A stretch of 64,000 nucleotides of DNA from Paramacrobiotus metropolitanus (lineage: Eukaryota > Tardigrada > Eutardigrada > Parachela > Macrobiotidae). The stretch is from NCBI RefSeq assembly GCF_019649055.1, contig NW_026570227.1, forward strand, positions 124,001-188,000, written 5' to 3'. This document shows, one piece after another, positions 39,276 through 49,313 of the stretch. Made by a program: the position numbers and the translations under genes. Below the pieces are notes generated by a model. The model was not told where the DNA came from. It ran no database searches and saw only the letters and a list, made by a program, of their open reading frames with translations. The first letter of the stretch is position 1. Every line of letters starts with the position of its first letter.

Positions 39276-42145
39276 AGGCGACTCCGTCTTCCCTACCACC
39301 GGCCGAAGAGAAGCCGAGCCCGTCGCGGAAAGTGATGGGAGCAAAAGCCTTGTTCACTCCGGCCGTCCATAAGAAGTTAGTCGGCCAAGCTAAGACGCTG
39401 GACCTCCAACGGATACTCTACGAAGCACAACTTCAAGGAGGTATCCGAGATCGGACCATGACAGAAGAGCAACAGACTCAAATGGCCCAGAAGATCCATG
39501 CTACCATCCAGGATAGAGACAAAGTCCTGAGACGGTTGGTGACTCTAAGATGCGGAAAGCAGGAGTTACGACAACTCCCGCTGGATACGAACATGATCCA
39601 GACGATCCAACGGCTCCGCAATCCGAGCATCAACCCGGGCGCCTATACACTGGAGATTCAACCTCGGCCTGGAGAAGAAGTTACCGAGAAGATTCCGATA
39701 ACAATGTCGGATAGTAGCGAAGATGAGGAGAACGCGGATAACATCGACTCCGACGATTCCATGCAACAAAAGGCAGCGGCACCTACGAAGGGATCCACAC
39801 CGAAACGAGGCAGATCGCCGGTAAAACAAGTTTCGCCGACTCGATCAGCATCCCAGCCGACTAAGCTGCCAAGTCAACCGACGATTGAGAAACCACTTAG
39901 GTTCTCACCTCGGAATACCCCGACGAAACCGAAGAAAACCGAGGAAGAGATGGACACAACATCCCCATCGGAAGCGCGAGTCGGAATTACGGTCGAAACG
40001 TCACCACAAAGGGACGAACCGACCTCCATTCACTCCGGTCCACGTCTAACCATAGACGAGTCTCGAACGAACGAGTCGGTAAATGAGTCGGTCAACATAC
40101 CGACCAAACGGAGTACGGTGAAGGAGAAACCACCTCAGGACTCGTCGCGGGAATTTCATGACGACCCGGCCTTACAACATGTAAAGGACCTAACGAGGTC
40201 GGAACAGGATGCCTGCATCGACATGGCATACCCGGAGGATAGGGAACTCTGGCATTCGCTGAGAATCCGACGTGCCAGTATAGTCGGAAATACCACGGAA
40301 GCTCGGCGTGACCACGACCGACTTACCGAGAAGATGGCCGACGTGATGAAACGAATGGGAGAACACTACCGAGCGGAAAGGAGTCGACCTAAAGCCCTAC
40401 AAGAGGCTACGCCGACTCAGCGTAAAGTCACCGCTCCGGAACCCAAGTCGACTAAGAAGACGGTACAGCCATCCGTCGTTAAAATGAAAGTTCCCCTTCC
40501 GACCAGACAACCTTCCGTTCAGATCGACGACGATCAGGACATAAAGGTCATCAACTCGGCTAACTCCGCGAAATCCCACAAGGATAAACGGAAGGCCAAG
40601 AAGGAAGCAGCAAAACAGTCTGTCAAACTGCAACCGACGGAAGTTCAGAAGAAACCAGCCAAGTCAGAAGCCAAGGAGCCGGCTAAACCGAAGTCGGACT
40701 CCACGGTTAAGACGCCGAAGCCCAACCCGGCCAAGCGGCATAAGTCATCTGACGACTTGGACATTTCGGATGCCGGCCCACAAAGGACCGAGCAGAAAGA
40801 GAAGGCTCAGGAACCGCACGACAAGAAGGCGGTCGAACGGAAATTTAAAGAAGTCATGGAACGAACCGGCACAAAGCCGGCTAAGACTTCAGGAGATCGG
40901 CTACGAAACCCACCCAAACCGCCGACCCCGCCCGAACAACCTCAGCCTTCAACATCTAAACAACAATCGGACGACGAGCCCGATAAAACCTCGGACATTG
41001 AAGAAAAGGACTCAATCTCCGACCATGGAGAGGGCGATCCTTATGAAGGGTTTAAAGGTGACCTGAAGGAAATGTTTGACCACGGAGCGGACACTGATGA
41101 ATCGCAGTGGCCAGCTCCAGACGACGTACGCGACCGTCTGCCGGACGAACAGCCGGCGGACCCGGTCGAAACATTAATCCGTACAGTCGGAGTGCACGTT
41201 GAAGTCGTCCGTAGCATTCGGAGCGCCAAGGAAAATGCCAAGGACATCTACCAGTCCCTGGTGCAAGACTTGTCAAATAACATACAAGTCGAAGGCGAAA
41301 CCGGTAAGTGGTTAACGCATCAACTCATGATGCAGATCGTCGCCTGGACCCTTGATTATGGCTTAGCAGTCGCCGTTCACCGACAATGGGGGCGGATGGC
41401 TGAACTTATCCAACCGGACCTTATCAAGTCACTTAAAAGTGCAGCGGCGAGGAACGCGGATGACACACCGACTAGAATTGCACGGTGCATCGGATACATT
41501 CGGAACCCTCGCGGATCGAACTTGGTCCAAATTGCCCGTGTATATAACGTTATATACATGGACAAGAAGGGCAACATCGACGATATCATCAGCCATATTG
41601 AGGGCCGAATAGAAGAATTGGTCGCCGCACATACCCTCCAAACGACCAACGCAGAACGCGACGTCCCTGTTCGGTACACCGTGCCGAACTTTATACCGGA
41701 ACAACATCGGCGTGAATTCAACCTCCGGATGTCCTATGTCAATACAGACAAGCCTCCGGCGGGCACGGAACCGACCGAAGAATACAGTGAATCCAACGAA
41801 CAACCGTCGGATGATGCAGCCACTTTGCTGCATATAGCTCGTACGGCTGCACAGTCGTCACAAAGACGAGTTCAAGCCTTAACCCGACCTCGAGCACCGC
41901 ACGAACCGACAACATATGTCGGCACGGCACCGGCTCCGGCGGGACGAGCAAGTACAGCTAAACCAACTCGGAGTGCGAAGGGACGGTTCATACCGAAGGA
42001 CGTACAGTCACTTCCACCGTCATCGCCGATGGAGATTTCGCCGGAACCGGAAGACTCCACCCAACACAAGGAGGAAAGTCTAAGTCGACCAAGACAAAGT
42101 CGACTAAGCCGGCAAAGAAAAAGGAACCGAAGTCATCCGAGCTGA
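39263..42145 (+). CDS. Giant element: charged accessory frame, 960 residues
   Basis: Overlaps the preceding frame by 13 bases. Order: helical N-terminus (about residues 1-150), long Lys/Pro/Glu/Ser-rich disordered middle (KSDSTVKTPKPNPAKRHKS), an acidic block (DDEPDKTSDIEEKDSISDH), then a more folded part at about 620-830 with LNNIQVEGETGKW-like and YVNTDKPPAG stretches, and a basic tail (RQSRLSRQRKRNRSHPS). No family recognised. The mix of disordered charged regions and one compact domain is unusual for a Gypsy element. Confidence 0.6.
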   Translation: MEVLKATPSSLPPAEEKPSPSRKVMGAKALFTPAVHKKLVGQAKTLDLQRILYEAQLQGGIRDRTMTEEQQTQMAQKIHATIQDRDKVLRRLVTLRCGKQELRQLPLDTNMIQTIQRLRNPSINPGAYTLEIQPRPGEEVTEKIPITMSDSSEDEENADNIDSDDSMQQKAAAPTKGSTPKRGRSPVKQVSPTRSASQPTKLPSQPTIEKPLRFSPRNTPTKPKKTEEEMDTTSPSEARVGITVETSPQRDEPTSIHSGPRLTIDESRTNESVNESVNIPTKRSTVKEKPPQDSSREFHDDPALQHVKDLTRSEQDACIDMAYPEDRELWHSLRIRRASIVGNTTEARRDHDRLTEKMADVMKRMGEHYRAERSRPKALQEATPTQRKVTAPEPKSTKKTVQPSVVKMKVPLPTRQPSVQIDDDQDIKVINSANSAKSHKDKRKAKKEAAKQSVKLQPTEVQKKPAKSEAKEPAKPKSDSTVKTPKPNPAKRHKSSDDLDISDAGPQRTEQKEKAQEPHDKKAVERKFKEVMERTGTKPAKTSGDRLRNPPKPPTPPEQPQPSTSKQQSDDEPDKTSDIEEKDSISDHGEGDPYEGFKGDLKEMFDHGADTDESQWPAPDDVRDRLPDEQPADPVETLIRTVGVHVEVVRSIRSAKENAKDIYQSLVQDLSNNIQVEGETGKWLTHQLMMQIVAWTLDYGLAVAVHRQWGRMAELIQPDLIKSLKSAAARNADDTPTRIARCIGYIRNPRGSNLVQIARVYNVIYMDKKGNIDDIISHIEGRIEELVAAHTLQTTNAERDVPVRYTVPNFIPEQHRREFNLRMSYVNTDKPPAGTEPTEEYSESNEQPSDDAATLLHIARTAAQSSQRRVQALTRPRAPHEPTTYVGTAPAPAGRASTAKPTRSAKGRFIPKDVQSLPPSSPMEISPEPEDSTQHKEESLSRPRQSRLSRQRKRNRSHPS

Positions 42146-42474
42146 TCTCGTCATCCGAGGAAGAAACCGATGACGATGACGACGACGACGAAGATTTCCA
42201 AACACCTGGAAATGGCTCGCCCAGGGACGACGACGACGACGACGACGACGGAAACGGTAAACCTCCACCACCGTCGAGCTCGGCACCCCAACAGCAGGCC
42301 GAACCGGAGATACCGGATAAACAACCCGAAGAGAAGGATAGCGGCGACAAGGCCGACGATTCCAAGAGTAACGAAGATGACGGCGGAGTATACGTCCCTC
42401 GCCAGTACGGTAAACGAGTACCACTGACGCCCGACTCCGACCACCAGCCACTTCGATCGGACTTTCACGAGGAT
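42146..42474 (+). repeat. GAC-triplet runs between accessory frames
   Basis: Trinucleotide runs of GAC at about 42173-42192 and 42222-42250, in a stretch that would code for Asp runs in one frame. They may be an acidic linker. Confidence 0.5.
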
Positions 42475-43263
42475 ATGATAGAAGTCCTACCAGACGACAT
42501 CCCCCCATTGGTCAACGTTAGGCTGAAATACACCGGCATCAAATCGGCTTCGAAACCCAAGCCGAGCGTCTCAGAATACGACGCGGGATGGATGTATACA
42601 TTCGCCGCTCTGAAGGCCTTGGCTACACGTGGGCCAAAATTTGCCACACCAAGAATCGCCTTCAAACTCCTCCAACACTGGAAGGTAGATGAGATGGGCG
42701 ACTGGCGACAACTTAGCCAGAACAACGTACGACATTACTGCGACCTAGGATACCATGCAGGGAAGCTGATACGTACATATACCAGCGGGAAGCGGATGTA
42801 CTACGAGTTCTTATTGGCTAAGAAAGACCCGGCTCCTTCAACATATGAAGGATGGATACACGCCATTGAAGCGTGCATGGAAATGCCCTGGCACCCCGAC
42901 GGACTTACCCGCGGAGAAATACTTCACCAACTCATAGCGCGGTTTGAGTTCCAGTGGACATCAGCGGAACCGCAGTTGGTCGACCCTAAATACAAGGCTA
43001 AACCAGACACAGTTGCCGGACGGAAGAAGTACTCCCTGGATGACGAACTAGAATTCGTCATATCGAAGGCACTCCACCAACAACGATTTGCCACGAATAC
43101 CGATAAAACCCAAGGCGGTCAACGGTTCATCGCCTTAAACCCGTCAACCCACCGCTACGGACATTTACCGAAGGAACGACCTACCTCGGCACAATCCACC
43201 GAGTTGGCCGATTCGCACCAAGCAAGTCGGCTTGAGTCGCCAGAAGTACCCACACGGGAATGA
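42475..43263 (+). CDS. Giant element: accessory frame with a compact domain, 262 residues
   Basis: Unlike its neighbours this frame has balanced composition with many Trp, Tyr and Cys, so it probably folds. Visible blocks are YDAGWMYTFAALKALATRGP, LLQHWKVDEMGDWRQLSQ, YCDLGYHAGKLIRTY and YEGWIHAIEACMEMPWHPDG. The last 60 residues are disordered. A winged-helix or other DNA-binding fold is possible but not shown. Confidence 0.55.
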   Translation: MIEVLPDDIPPLVNVRLKYTGIKSASKPKPSVSEYDAGWMYTFAALKALATRGPKFATPRIAFKLLQHWKVDEMGDWRQLSQNNVRHYCDLGYHAGKLIRTYTSGKRMYYEFLLAKKDPAPSTYEGWIHAIEACMEMPWHPDGLTRGEILHQLIARFEFQWTSAEPQLVDPKYKAKPDTVAGRKKYSLDDELEFVISKALHQQRFATNTDKTQGGQRFIALNPSTHRYGHLPKERPTSAQSTELADSHQASRLESPEVPTRE

Positions 43264-43515
43264 GGGAACGCAGAAAGCGTTGGGAGAGAGGCATAACCGA
43301 CCTCCTTCCATTGACACCACATAGGCGTCATCGACCAACAGAATTCGACTTACCTCATTAGACGACCACAAAGGCGTCTTGGACCAGTTCGAGAACCGAC
43401 CTGGCCCGACCGTAGTAATTATAGGGTGTAAATTATACGATGCAACCGAGAAACGGTTTGCTGACTTTTGTCTTGACAGACTCGCACGGAAGAACTCCGA
43501 ACGGAAGCCTTTACG

Positions 43516-44094
43516 GTGGACTGCCAACAGTGCATGGATAACGCGACGAGGGACAACAACAGAATGCCCTGCGCGCTGTGCATTGTATCCTTTACGAACG
43601 AACGAATTTTCGGCACCGGAGCGCAACACCGAGCTCAGGCGGCGGCACTTTACCTAAACGTGGTCGCTGGCAACTTAAGCGCGTACCGGTACTTCGCCGG
43701 CAGAGAATACCTGATTAATCAACTGGAGTCATACGAACAGGATAACCTGGCCACAATCCAGCGACAACGAGCTCGCGACCCGAGATGGGAAGAAACTCGA
43801 CCACCAGTCCTAACAAATAGGCTGTTCGAGTACCGCCAGATGCTGGACTTGCAGCGTCAACTTGAGGACCAGAAGAAGATAAAGGAGGTCGATAGGAAGA
43901 TCGCCACAATGCGAGTCCATCCACCACCGACTGATTACGAACCAGAAATAAAGATTCGGGTACAGACACCCACACAGAGTCTCCCGACAGCCGGAGAACT
44001 GATCCCCACTATACGCGACGTCTTCGTCGGAGACCCACACCGACCAATGACGGGCACCTCGTTAACGATGATAATGAACATGCCGGACTATTAA
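43516..44094 (+). CDS. Giant element: Cys-containing helical accessory frame, 192 residues
   Basis: The N-terminus has four Cys in pairs (CQQC, and CALC 14 residues on), possibly a metal site. A helical middle follows (YFAGREYLINQLESYEQDNLATIQRQRARDP is its core), then a coiled coil (LQRQLEDQKKIKEVDRKIATM). No known family. The first Met is chosen because the Cys pairs follow it; the frame may begin upstream. Confidence 0.5.
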   Translation: MDCQQCMDNATRDNNRMPCALCIVSFTNERIFGTGAQHRAQAAALYLNVVAGNLSAYRYFAGREYLINQLESYEQDNLATIQRQRARDPRWEETRPPVLTNRLFEYRQMLDLQRQLEDQKKIKEVDRKIATMRVHPPPTDYEPEIKIRVQTPTQSLPTAGELIPTIRDVFVGDPHRPMTGTSLTMIMNMPDY

Positions 44095-44141
44095 ATTACA
44101 CTACTATTACAGTCACCTTCACACCGGCAACTCAGGAACAG

Positions 44142-45683
44142 TTGATGGCAATCCCACACAGGGCAACGCCAGTGGTCACGCAGGCCCGTCCAACTGTTTC
44201 TCAGCAGATCCCCCAACAAGGAACTCGGACCCAACCGACAGCTCAACAGCAGCAGCGCCGACCGAGCAAAAACCTTGCGGGACATGATCTTCGACATCGG
44301 ATCGGCCCAGTTGATCTTCGAGACAGAATCGAAGCGCAACGAGCCGTTATCCATGAAGCGGGAAAGGAGCCAACTAGAGCTCCACCAGGAAAACGTACTG
44401 GATCGGGAGAAACAGGAATCGGACTTACGGTCGACTTAACAAATAAATCGAAACGTAACTTTGTCCCACCCGACCAGCAGCCGAAAGCCCAACAAGCGGA
44501 ACCGCCGGCCGAAGTCCAAGCTGAACCAGCGGCTCAACAGGAGCAGATGGACGTTGATATAGCGGACCAGATGGCACAACTGCCACAAGTGGAAGTGCCG
44601 ATCCGAGAAGACCCTCGCTATGATCGAGCTCGACAACAAGGAATCGAGGTCGTCATGCTACACCCCACCGAACGAACGAACCACATTATGAACGTCATGA
44701 ATTACGAGGAACGTTACCGACCACAAATTTGGCGGATGGTAGAAAACCTTCGTCAATTCCTCGTCCGATCTGGATATCAGATGCTGTTCGAACAACACCA
44801 GTGGCAAGCCGACTTCAACATGAACGCGCACACAGCGCCGAATGTTGAACACCCGTACACCAGATCGAATGCGTTGCCGTCAATGACCGACCCGGTCTTG
44901 CTGAATGTACCATTGTACAGCCCGGACGGAACACGTGCGAGCCAACTAGGAGCTCGGGAATACTCCCATGACGAGTTGGAGAGTGTTGCCCAGTTCGTCA
45001 TCACGGACGCACACCCAGCCTTTGTAATCACCGCGGCTCGGGCAGCACTGGATTTAACCCAGTATCTTCCGGAAGGAGAAGTCGACATGGCCCAGGACGG
45101 AGTCACGGCATTCCTGCGATTCATCTTCGCAGCTCGACTCGGCAATTACTTTTGCCATTACACCCTGTACGGACTGTACCACAACGAAGCGATACCAGCG
45201 GCTGTGGAAACCCTCGTGGCCCAACTTGGCACACCGATGAGAAGTGTTATCCTGACTGTCTGGATGCGCGACTTGCTGTACACCCACGAACGGTATGCGA
45301 CAAAGTACGCCTTTCGTGAGGACCACATAGATCCCAGCGACGACGCGACCAGATTTATCAGCTGGTATCGACAGGAGAAAACTTTGCCCAGTGGATTTAA
45401 CTCGTCGCCCTACGAACCTTGGATGTCGGATGACATAGCACCCGGCGCACGACCGTACGCGCTGCGGCTCCGCAAACAAGCGGCCAGGGAATCGAGGAAG
45501 GGCAGAGCGGAGCGCCCAGGCCAGGAAACAGATGAGACTGACGAGATGTCTCAACGGAGCGGCCCGGCGACTTGTAAACCAAAGGACCCAACCATCCGGC
45601 CACATAACCGACCTGGCCCGGACGACGATGAAGAAGAAGATTACTTCGGCGGCGATAAACCCGTCGAAGTCCCACTCAGTTAA
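44142..45683 (+). CDS. Giant element: last accessory frame, 513 residues
   Basis: A disordered Gln/Pro-rich N-terminus (about residues 1-145) precedes a folded region (about 150-430) rich in Tyr, His and Trp: YEERYRPQIWRMVENLRQFL, AREYSHDELESVAQFVITDAH, LPEGEVDMAQDGVTAFLRF, LGNYFCHYTLYGLYHNEAIP. The tail is basic and then acidic. It has no signal peptide or clear membrane helix, so I see no envelope protein. Function unknown. Confidence 0.55.
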   Translation: MMAIPHRATPVVTQARPTVSQQIPQQGTRTQPTAQQQQRRPSKNLAGHDLRHRIGPVDLRDRIEAQRAVIHEAGKEPTRAPPGKRTGSGETGIGLTVDLTNKSKRNFVPPDQQPKAQQAEPPAEVQAEPAAQQEQMDVDIADQMAQLPQVEVPIREDPRYDRARQQGIEVVMLHPTERTNHIMNVMNYEERYRPQIWRMVENLRQFLVRSGYQMLFEQHQWQADFNMNAHTAPNVEHPYTRSNALPSMTDPVLLNVPLYSPDGTRASQLGAREYSHDELESVAQFVITDAHPAFVITAARAALDLTQYLPEGEVDMAQDGVTAFLRFIFAARLGNYFCHYTLYGLYHNEAIPAAVETLVAQLGTPMRSVILTVWMRDLLYTHERYATKYAFREDHIDPSDDATRFISWYRQEKTLPSGFNSSPYEPWMSDDIAPGARPYALRLRKQAARESRKGRAERPGQETDETDEMSQRSGPATCKPKDPTIRPHNRPGPDDDEEEDYFGGDKPVEVPLS

Positions 45684-45907
45684 GGTCGAGTTCCTACACT
45701 GGAACTCGATCCCCCATTGGAATAACTTCAAGGACTCATTGCCGAGAAACGGCATGGTCGAGAACCGACCTTCCGACTGAGAAACAGTCTAGCTGAGAAA
45801 CAGCGCCGTCGAGAACCGACTACGGAATGGACACTTTTCTTCAGTTCTTTTCACGGAAACCGCACAACCATGTACACAGCGGATGTCAACGACGACTTTG
45901 CCAAAAT

Positions 45908-45926
45908 GCTGACTACACAAGTCAGC
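45908..45926 (+). repeat. Perfect 7-bp stem-loop with ACACA loop
   Basis: Arms GCTGACT and AGTCAGC around ACACA. The loop is the same as at 46404, but the stem pairs are changed on both sides. Confidence 0.7.
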
Positions 45927-46420
45927 CGGATTCTTCGGTTTGACCCGGATACGAGTGGTTAGACCTGACAAGCCGGCCGTTTCCACCGCTCCGGTACGTC
46001 TTCCGAGGAATCCCCTGGATAGAACTGGGCAAACCGACCCCAGTTCCCCAGCACGGCAAGAACAGATCGTAACTACATCTGCTAACATAGCAGACCGTTA
46101 ACCACGTTCTGCGACCATCGGAGCCAACAGAAGCCCCAATCCGCGTTACATGGAGCCGACCGATAGTTACATGGTACAGATCACGCCATTAACCACGACC
46201 GGCTATGAAGATTACTCCGGCCAACCTCGGAACCGGGTAGCCGAGCAGCCTTCACCATTGTAAACGGCGGAATCCTCGGCCGAGTTGCCAACAGCGCAGG
46301 AATACTCGGATTTGACTATGCGTACTTGAGCCGACCACAAAGGCCGACTTTGCACTTTCCCCATAACTTGGAGACATTGCGGACATAGCTGCATCAGCCG
46401 ACCACACAGGTCGGTTGTGC

Positions 46421-46443
46421 AAGCCGACTACACAAGTCGGCTT
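46421..46443 (+). repeat. Perfect 9-bp stem-loop with ACACA loop
   Basis: Arms AAGCCGACT and AGTCGGCTT around ACACA. This is the longest perfect member of the dispersed hairpin set. A second one with arms CCGACC and GGTCGG is 7 bases upstream (46398-46414). Confidence 0.7.
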
Positions 46444-48879
46444 TGGAAACGATAGCCAGATTGACTAACGAGAAATCGACATCATGGCCGACCACACAGG
46501 TCGACCATGGCGACCAACAGAAGTCGACCACGGAGAATGGACGAAAGCAGGCAGTAGCCATGTGGTAATCCAACCGGATTCTCCGTTTGAATCCAGACCT
46601 ACAGGCTCTGTACCTGGAGATCAACCGCAGTCTCCCCCGGACGAAATCGGGTAAACCAGCCGATTCACCGGTGACCACGACTACGCGCGTCTCTGAACGT
46701 GCTGCCATTCCCTGAAGAGGAACAGCGACGGTGATTTGGATACTGGTGTACCAACGACTCCGCCGCGACCTGCTTCCCCATGTCTCCAATGGAACATCCT
46801 AGGCGGACCGAGTTAGAATACTTGATCTTCACCCCCCTAACGAACCCCGATGACGATGACCACCTGCCCGCAACAATACCGGCCAGTCGGTCTTCGTCAG
46901 CGACAAAGAAAAATTTCCCCGCGGACGTGAGTTGTCTACCCCCAACAGAAGCGGCTAGGCGTCACAGGTTCGCGGCAAAACAAAATGGAAGAATCGGATC
47001 TGACGACCTCAGGGACTTGCATGTGCATGAATTTTGAACCAAAGAGCTCGCCTTGTCAACCGGGGCCACAAAGACCCTTAGTGTTGCGAGCGAGCGCAGT
47101 GCTTGACGAAACGCCAGTCAATCGGCTAACAGACGCCAAGGAAACTCTACCTCGCAAGACTCGGCGACCAAGAAGCAAGTTATTCGGATTGACCGACCTC
47201 AACAGTAGCTCGGATCCGACCTGGAGTTCACGTCAGAAATCACAGAAGGAACGGAGTTGTGCTGCCGAACATCCTTCTGCCCGTCCGAACTGACCGTAGG
47301 ATGTCCTGACACCAAGGACCCGGCCAACTGTAGCCGAACGCACAGAACTCCTAAAATGAAGTTGACAACCACCAGATGGAGGTCGGAAGTAAGCGACAAC
47401 AGCTCGGAAAACCAACTAGAAGTACGAAATCGACCTCTCAGTGGAAGAACTTACATTCCCGGCGGATAGACACAAAGTTTATCCGACCTGGGGAAGTCGG
47501 AAAATAACCGACCTCCGAACTCGGATATGGATATCCGACCTCAAGCCGAGGTCGGAACCGACCGCATAGAAGTCGGGAGGGTACGACAACAAGTCGGTAA
47601 AGGCATTTAGAAGTCGAGAACCGACCTCCTAACGGAAAAATCCGACCTTCGGACGGATGGAAACATAGTTCATCCGACCTCCCGAAGTCGACCATAACCG
47701 ACCACATGTCGGAAGTCGGCAACTTAGTCAACATGACGGAAGAAGAACGACAACTATCTGCAGTGGACGAATTCGACTTGAAGGAACTTGTTTAGCCCCA
47801 CATGGGCATGTCATTGCAGGTTAACCCTAGTCGACCACCGGCAGATAGGACGACCGACCTCGACAAAAGGTCGGATAACAACGGAACAAATCGGAGGGAA
47901 GTCGACTTGATACTTCCGCCGAAGAAACTTATGGATTCCGAGCGGACCTTCGAGACAGTTCGACTCGGATAGCTCCAAACCAGGCTCGTGGTAGCAGATT
48001 GAACGGTTGTAACCGACCACTTTTGAACGGAACTGCTGTACATGACGACCACACAGGCCGCATGACTCACATACAGCTTTTTCCGACCTGCACTTTAGCA
48101 ATTCGGAACATAGCCGAATTCCCCCTAGCCGCCGGTTGACTTACCGGTCGGCCGACCTTGGTCAAACCGACCTCGGTTCTATTCCCCATTCAGAGAGGAT
48201 GCCTCGGCATTTGCAACCGCAACAGTGCCTCTCTACCTCTGACGGACGGATACGAGTCGGAAGTAAGTGTTTAACCGTGCTTATCCGACCTCGGTGAATG
48301 CAACCGGTTACGAAGGGTAACTTGGGAACTGATGCCCCGGACCCAGCCTTACCGGATGAAAGTGGACAGGAGACCCCGTGGAGACTCAACTGCCCCGTGG
48401 ACGTCATCCTAGTCGGAATAGGACCCCGGACAGATTTTTGCATTTTTTTAGCATTTCTCCTAACAAACGGAATTGTATTTTTCTAGTTCGATCTCTTTAA
48501 CAGATCTGTTTTGTAACCCCTTTGCTCACTGGAATTGTGATTAAACTTTATTTCATACTTTCTTTCGCGCTGTATACAACTTTCATCACACTTTTCTTTC
48601 ACATTGTTCTCCGTTGCCAACAGAAGCAAGAAGCCAGCCAACAGAAGCACCACCGGTCCAACGAAACGCCCGAGCGGCTTCCGGATTTTTCGGCCGTGAG
48701 TGGCTTCCACTCATGGGTTCGGAAGTGAAGAAGGGACGGTCGACCAGACACCGGACTCCCACTGCCAGAGGACGCGTACCAGCGACCCCACATTGGGTCC
48801 GACTGGAGAGTTGTGCGGTACTGGTGCGGTACCGAGTCGGAGCATCCTTCGCAGGAGCTCGGATTCCCGCCCAGAGGCA

Positions 48880-49313
48880 TGTCAGAGGCCCACGACTGCG
48901 CCTGGTGCGTACGGCCCACCATGGACGTACTTGCACTCATGCTTGCCGTTATCGCCTCTCTCGCTGTACGTACGTGTGCTGCTGCACTGCACTCATATCC
49001 GCTGAAGCGGATATACGCGGCGCACACACTGAGCATACTTGCTCTCTCGTCCCTCTCTCGCAGTATGACTCAGCGTTCATACGCTCGCGTTGGAATGAGT
49101 CCAGTCTGCGCATCATCACACAGCTGATGGCACACAGCACGTGCTTGCCGCCAGTTGCTTCTTTCACGCCTTGGCGAACGCTCAAGAGCTTTTCTAGCAT
49201 TCACCTGCTTAGCCATCAGTGCTTTGTTCTTGCATTCCTGCTATTACGCAGCATTGTTCCCTTTATTTGTACAATAAAGCACACTCGTGATCTCCTCGCG
49301 CTTGCCTGTTACA
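48880..49313 (+). repeat. 3' LTR of the giant element
   Basis: 434 bp, the same as 12910-13343 except one T/A difference near 49095. AATAAA at 49273-49278 is the likely polyadenylation signal. It is followed by TCAT, the right target duplication. Confidence 0.93.

Larger units (their letters stand above)
45684..48879 (+). other. 3' region of the giant element
   Basis: 3.2 kb without a convincing gene, still full of CCGACC/GGTCGG words. It holds the strongest of the small stem-loops (45908-45926, 46398-46414, 46421-46443, 46483-46509, 48784-48799). A diverged direct repeat of about 190 bp is seen at about 47420-47510 and 47610-47705 (shared words ATCCGACCT, AATAACCGACC/CATAACCGACC). Near 48445-48485 a CTAAC, pyrimidine run and TTTTTCTAG would make a good splice acceptor. 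No clear polypurine tract stands before the LTR. Confidence 0.5.
12910..49313 (+). mobile_element. Giant Ty3/Gypsy-type LTR retroelement, 36.4 kb
   Basis: Two 434-bp LTRs (TGT...ACA) at 12910-13343 and 48880-49313 differ at one position I could find, and the whole is flanked by TCAT on both sides, so it is one recent insertion. Inside, in one orientation: a leader, a coiled-coil protein, gag, protease, RT-RNase H-integrase, then about 19 kb of further, mostly coding sequence, and a 3 kb 3' region. A 6.06-kb nested element at 28597-34653 accounts for part of the length; about 30.3 kb is its own. Most large frames are open; the gag region and a few other joins are not continuous, so it has a handful of breaks or frame changes plus the nested insertion. 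The order RT-RNase H-integrase and the motifs place it with Ty3/Gypsy. Its size recalls the planarian Burro giants, but I have no basis for closer kinship. Confidence 0.93.

Noticed and set aside
12910-49313. Polinton or large virus insertion, because of the length and the many unknown frames
   Set aside because: There are true LTRs, a 4-bp duplication and a Ty3/Gypsy pol; no protein-primed polymerase, packaging ATPase or double-jelly-roll capsid was seen.
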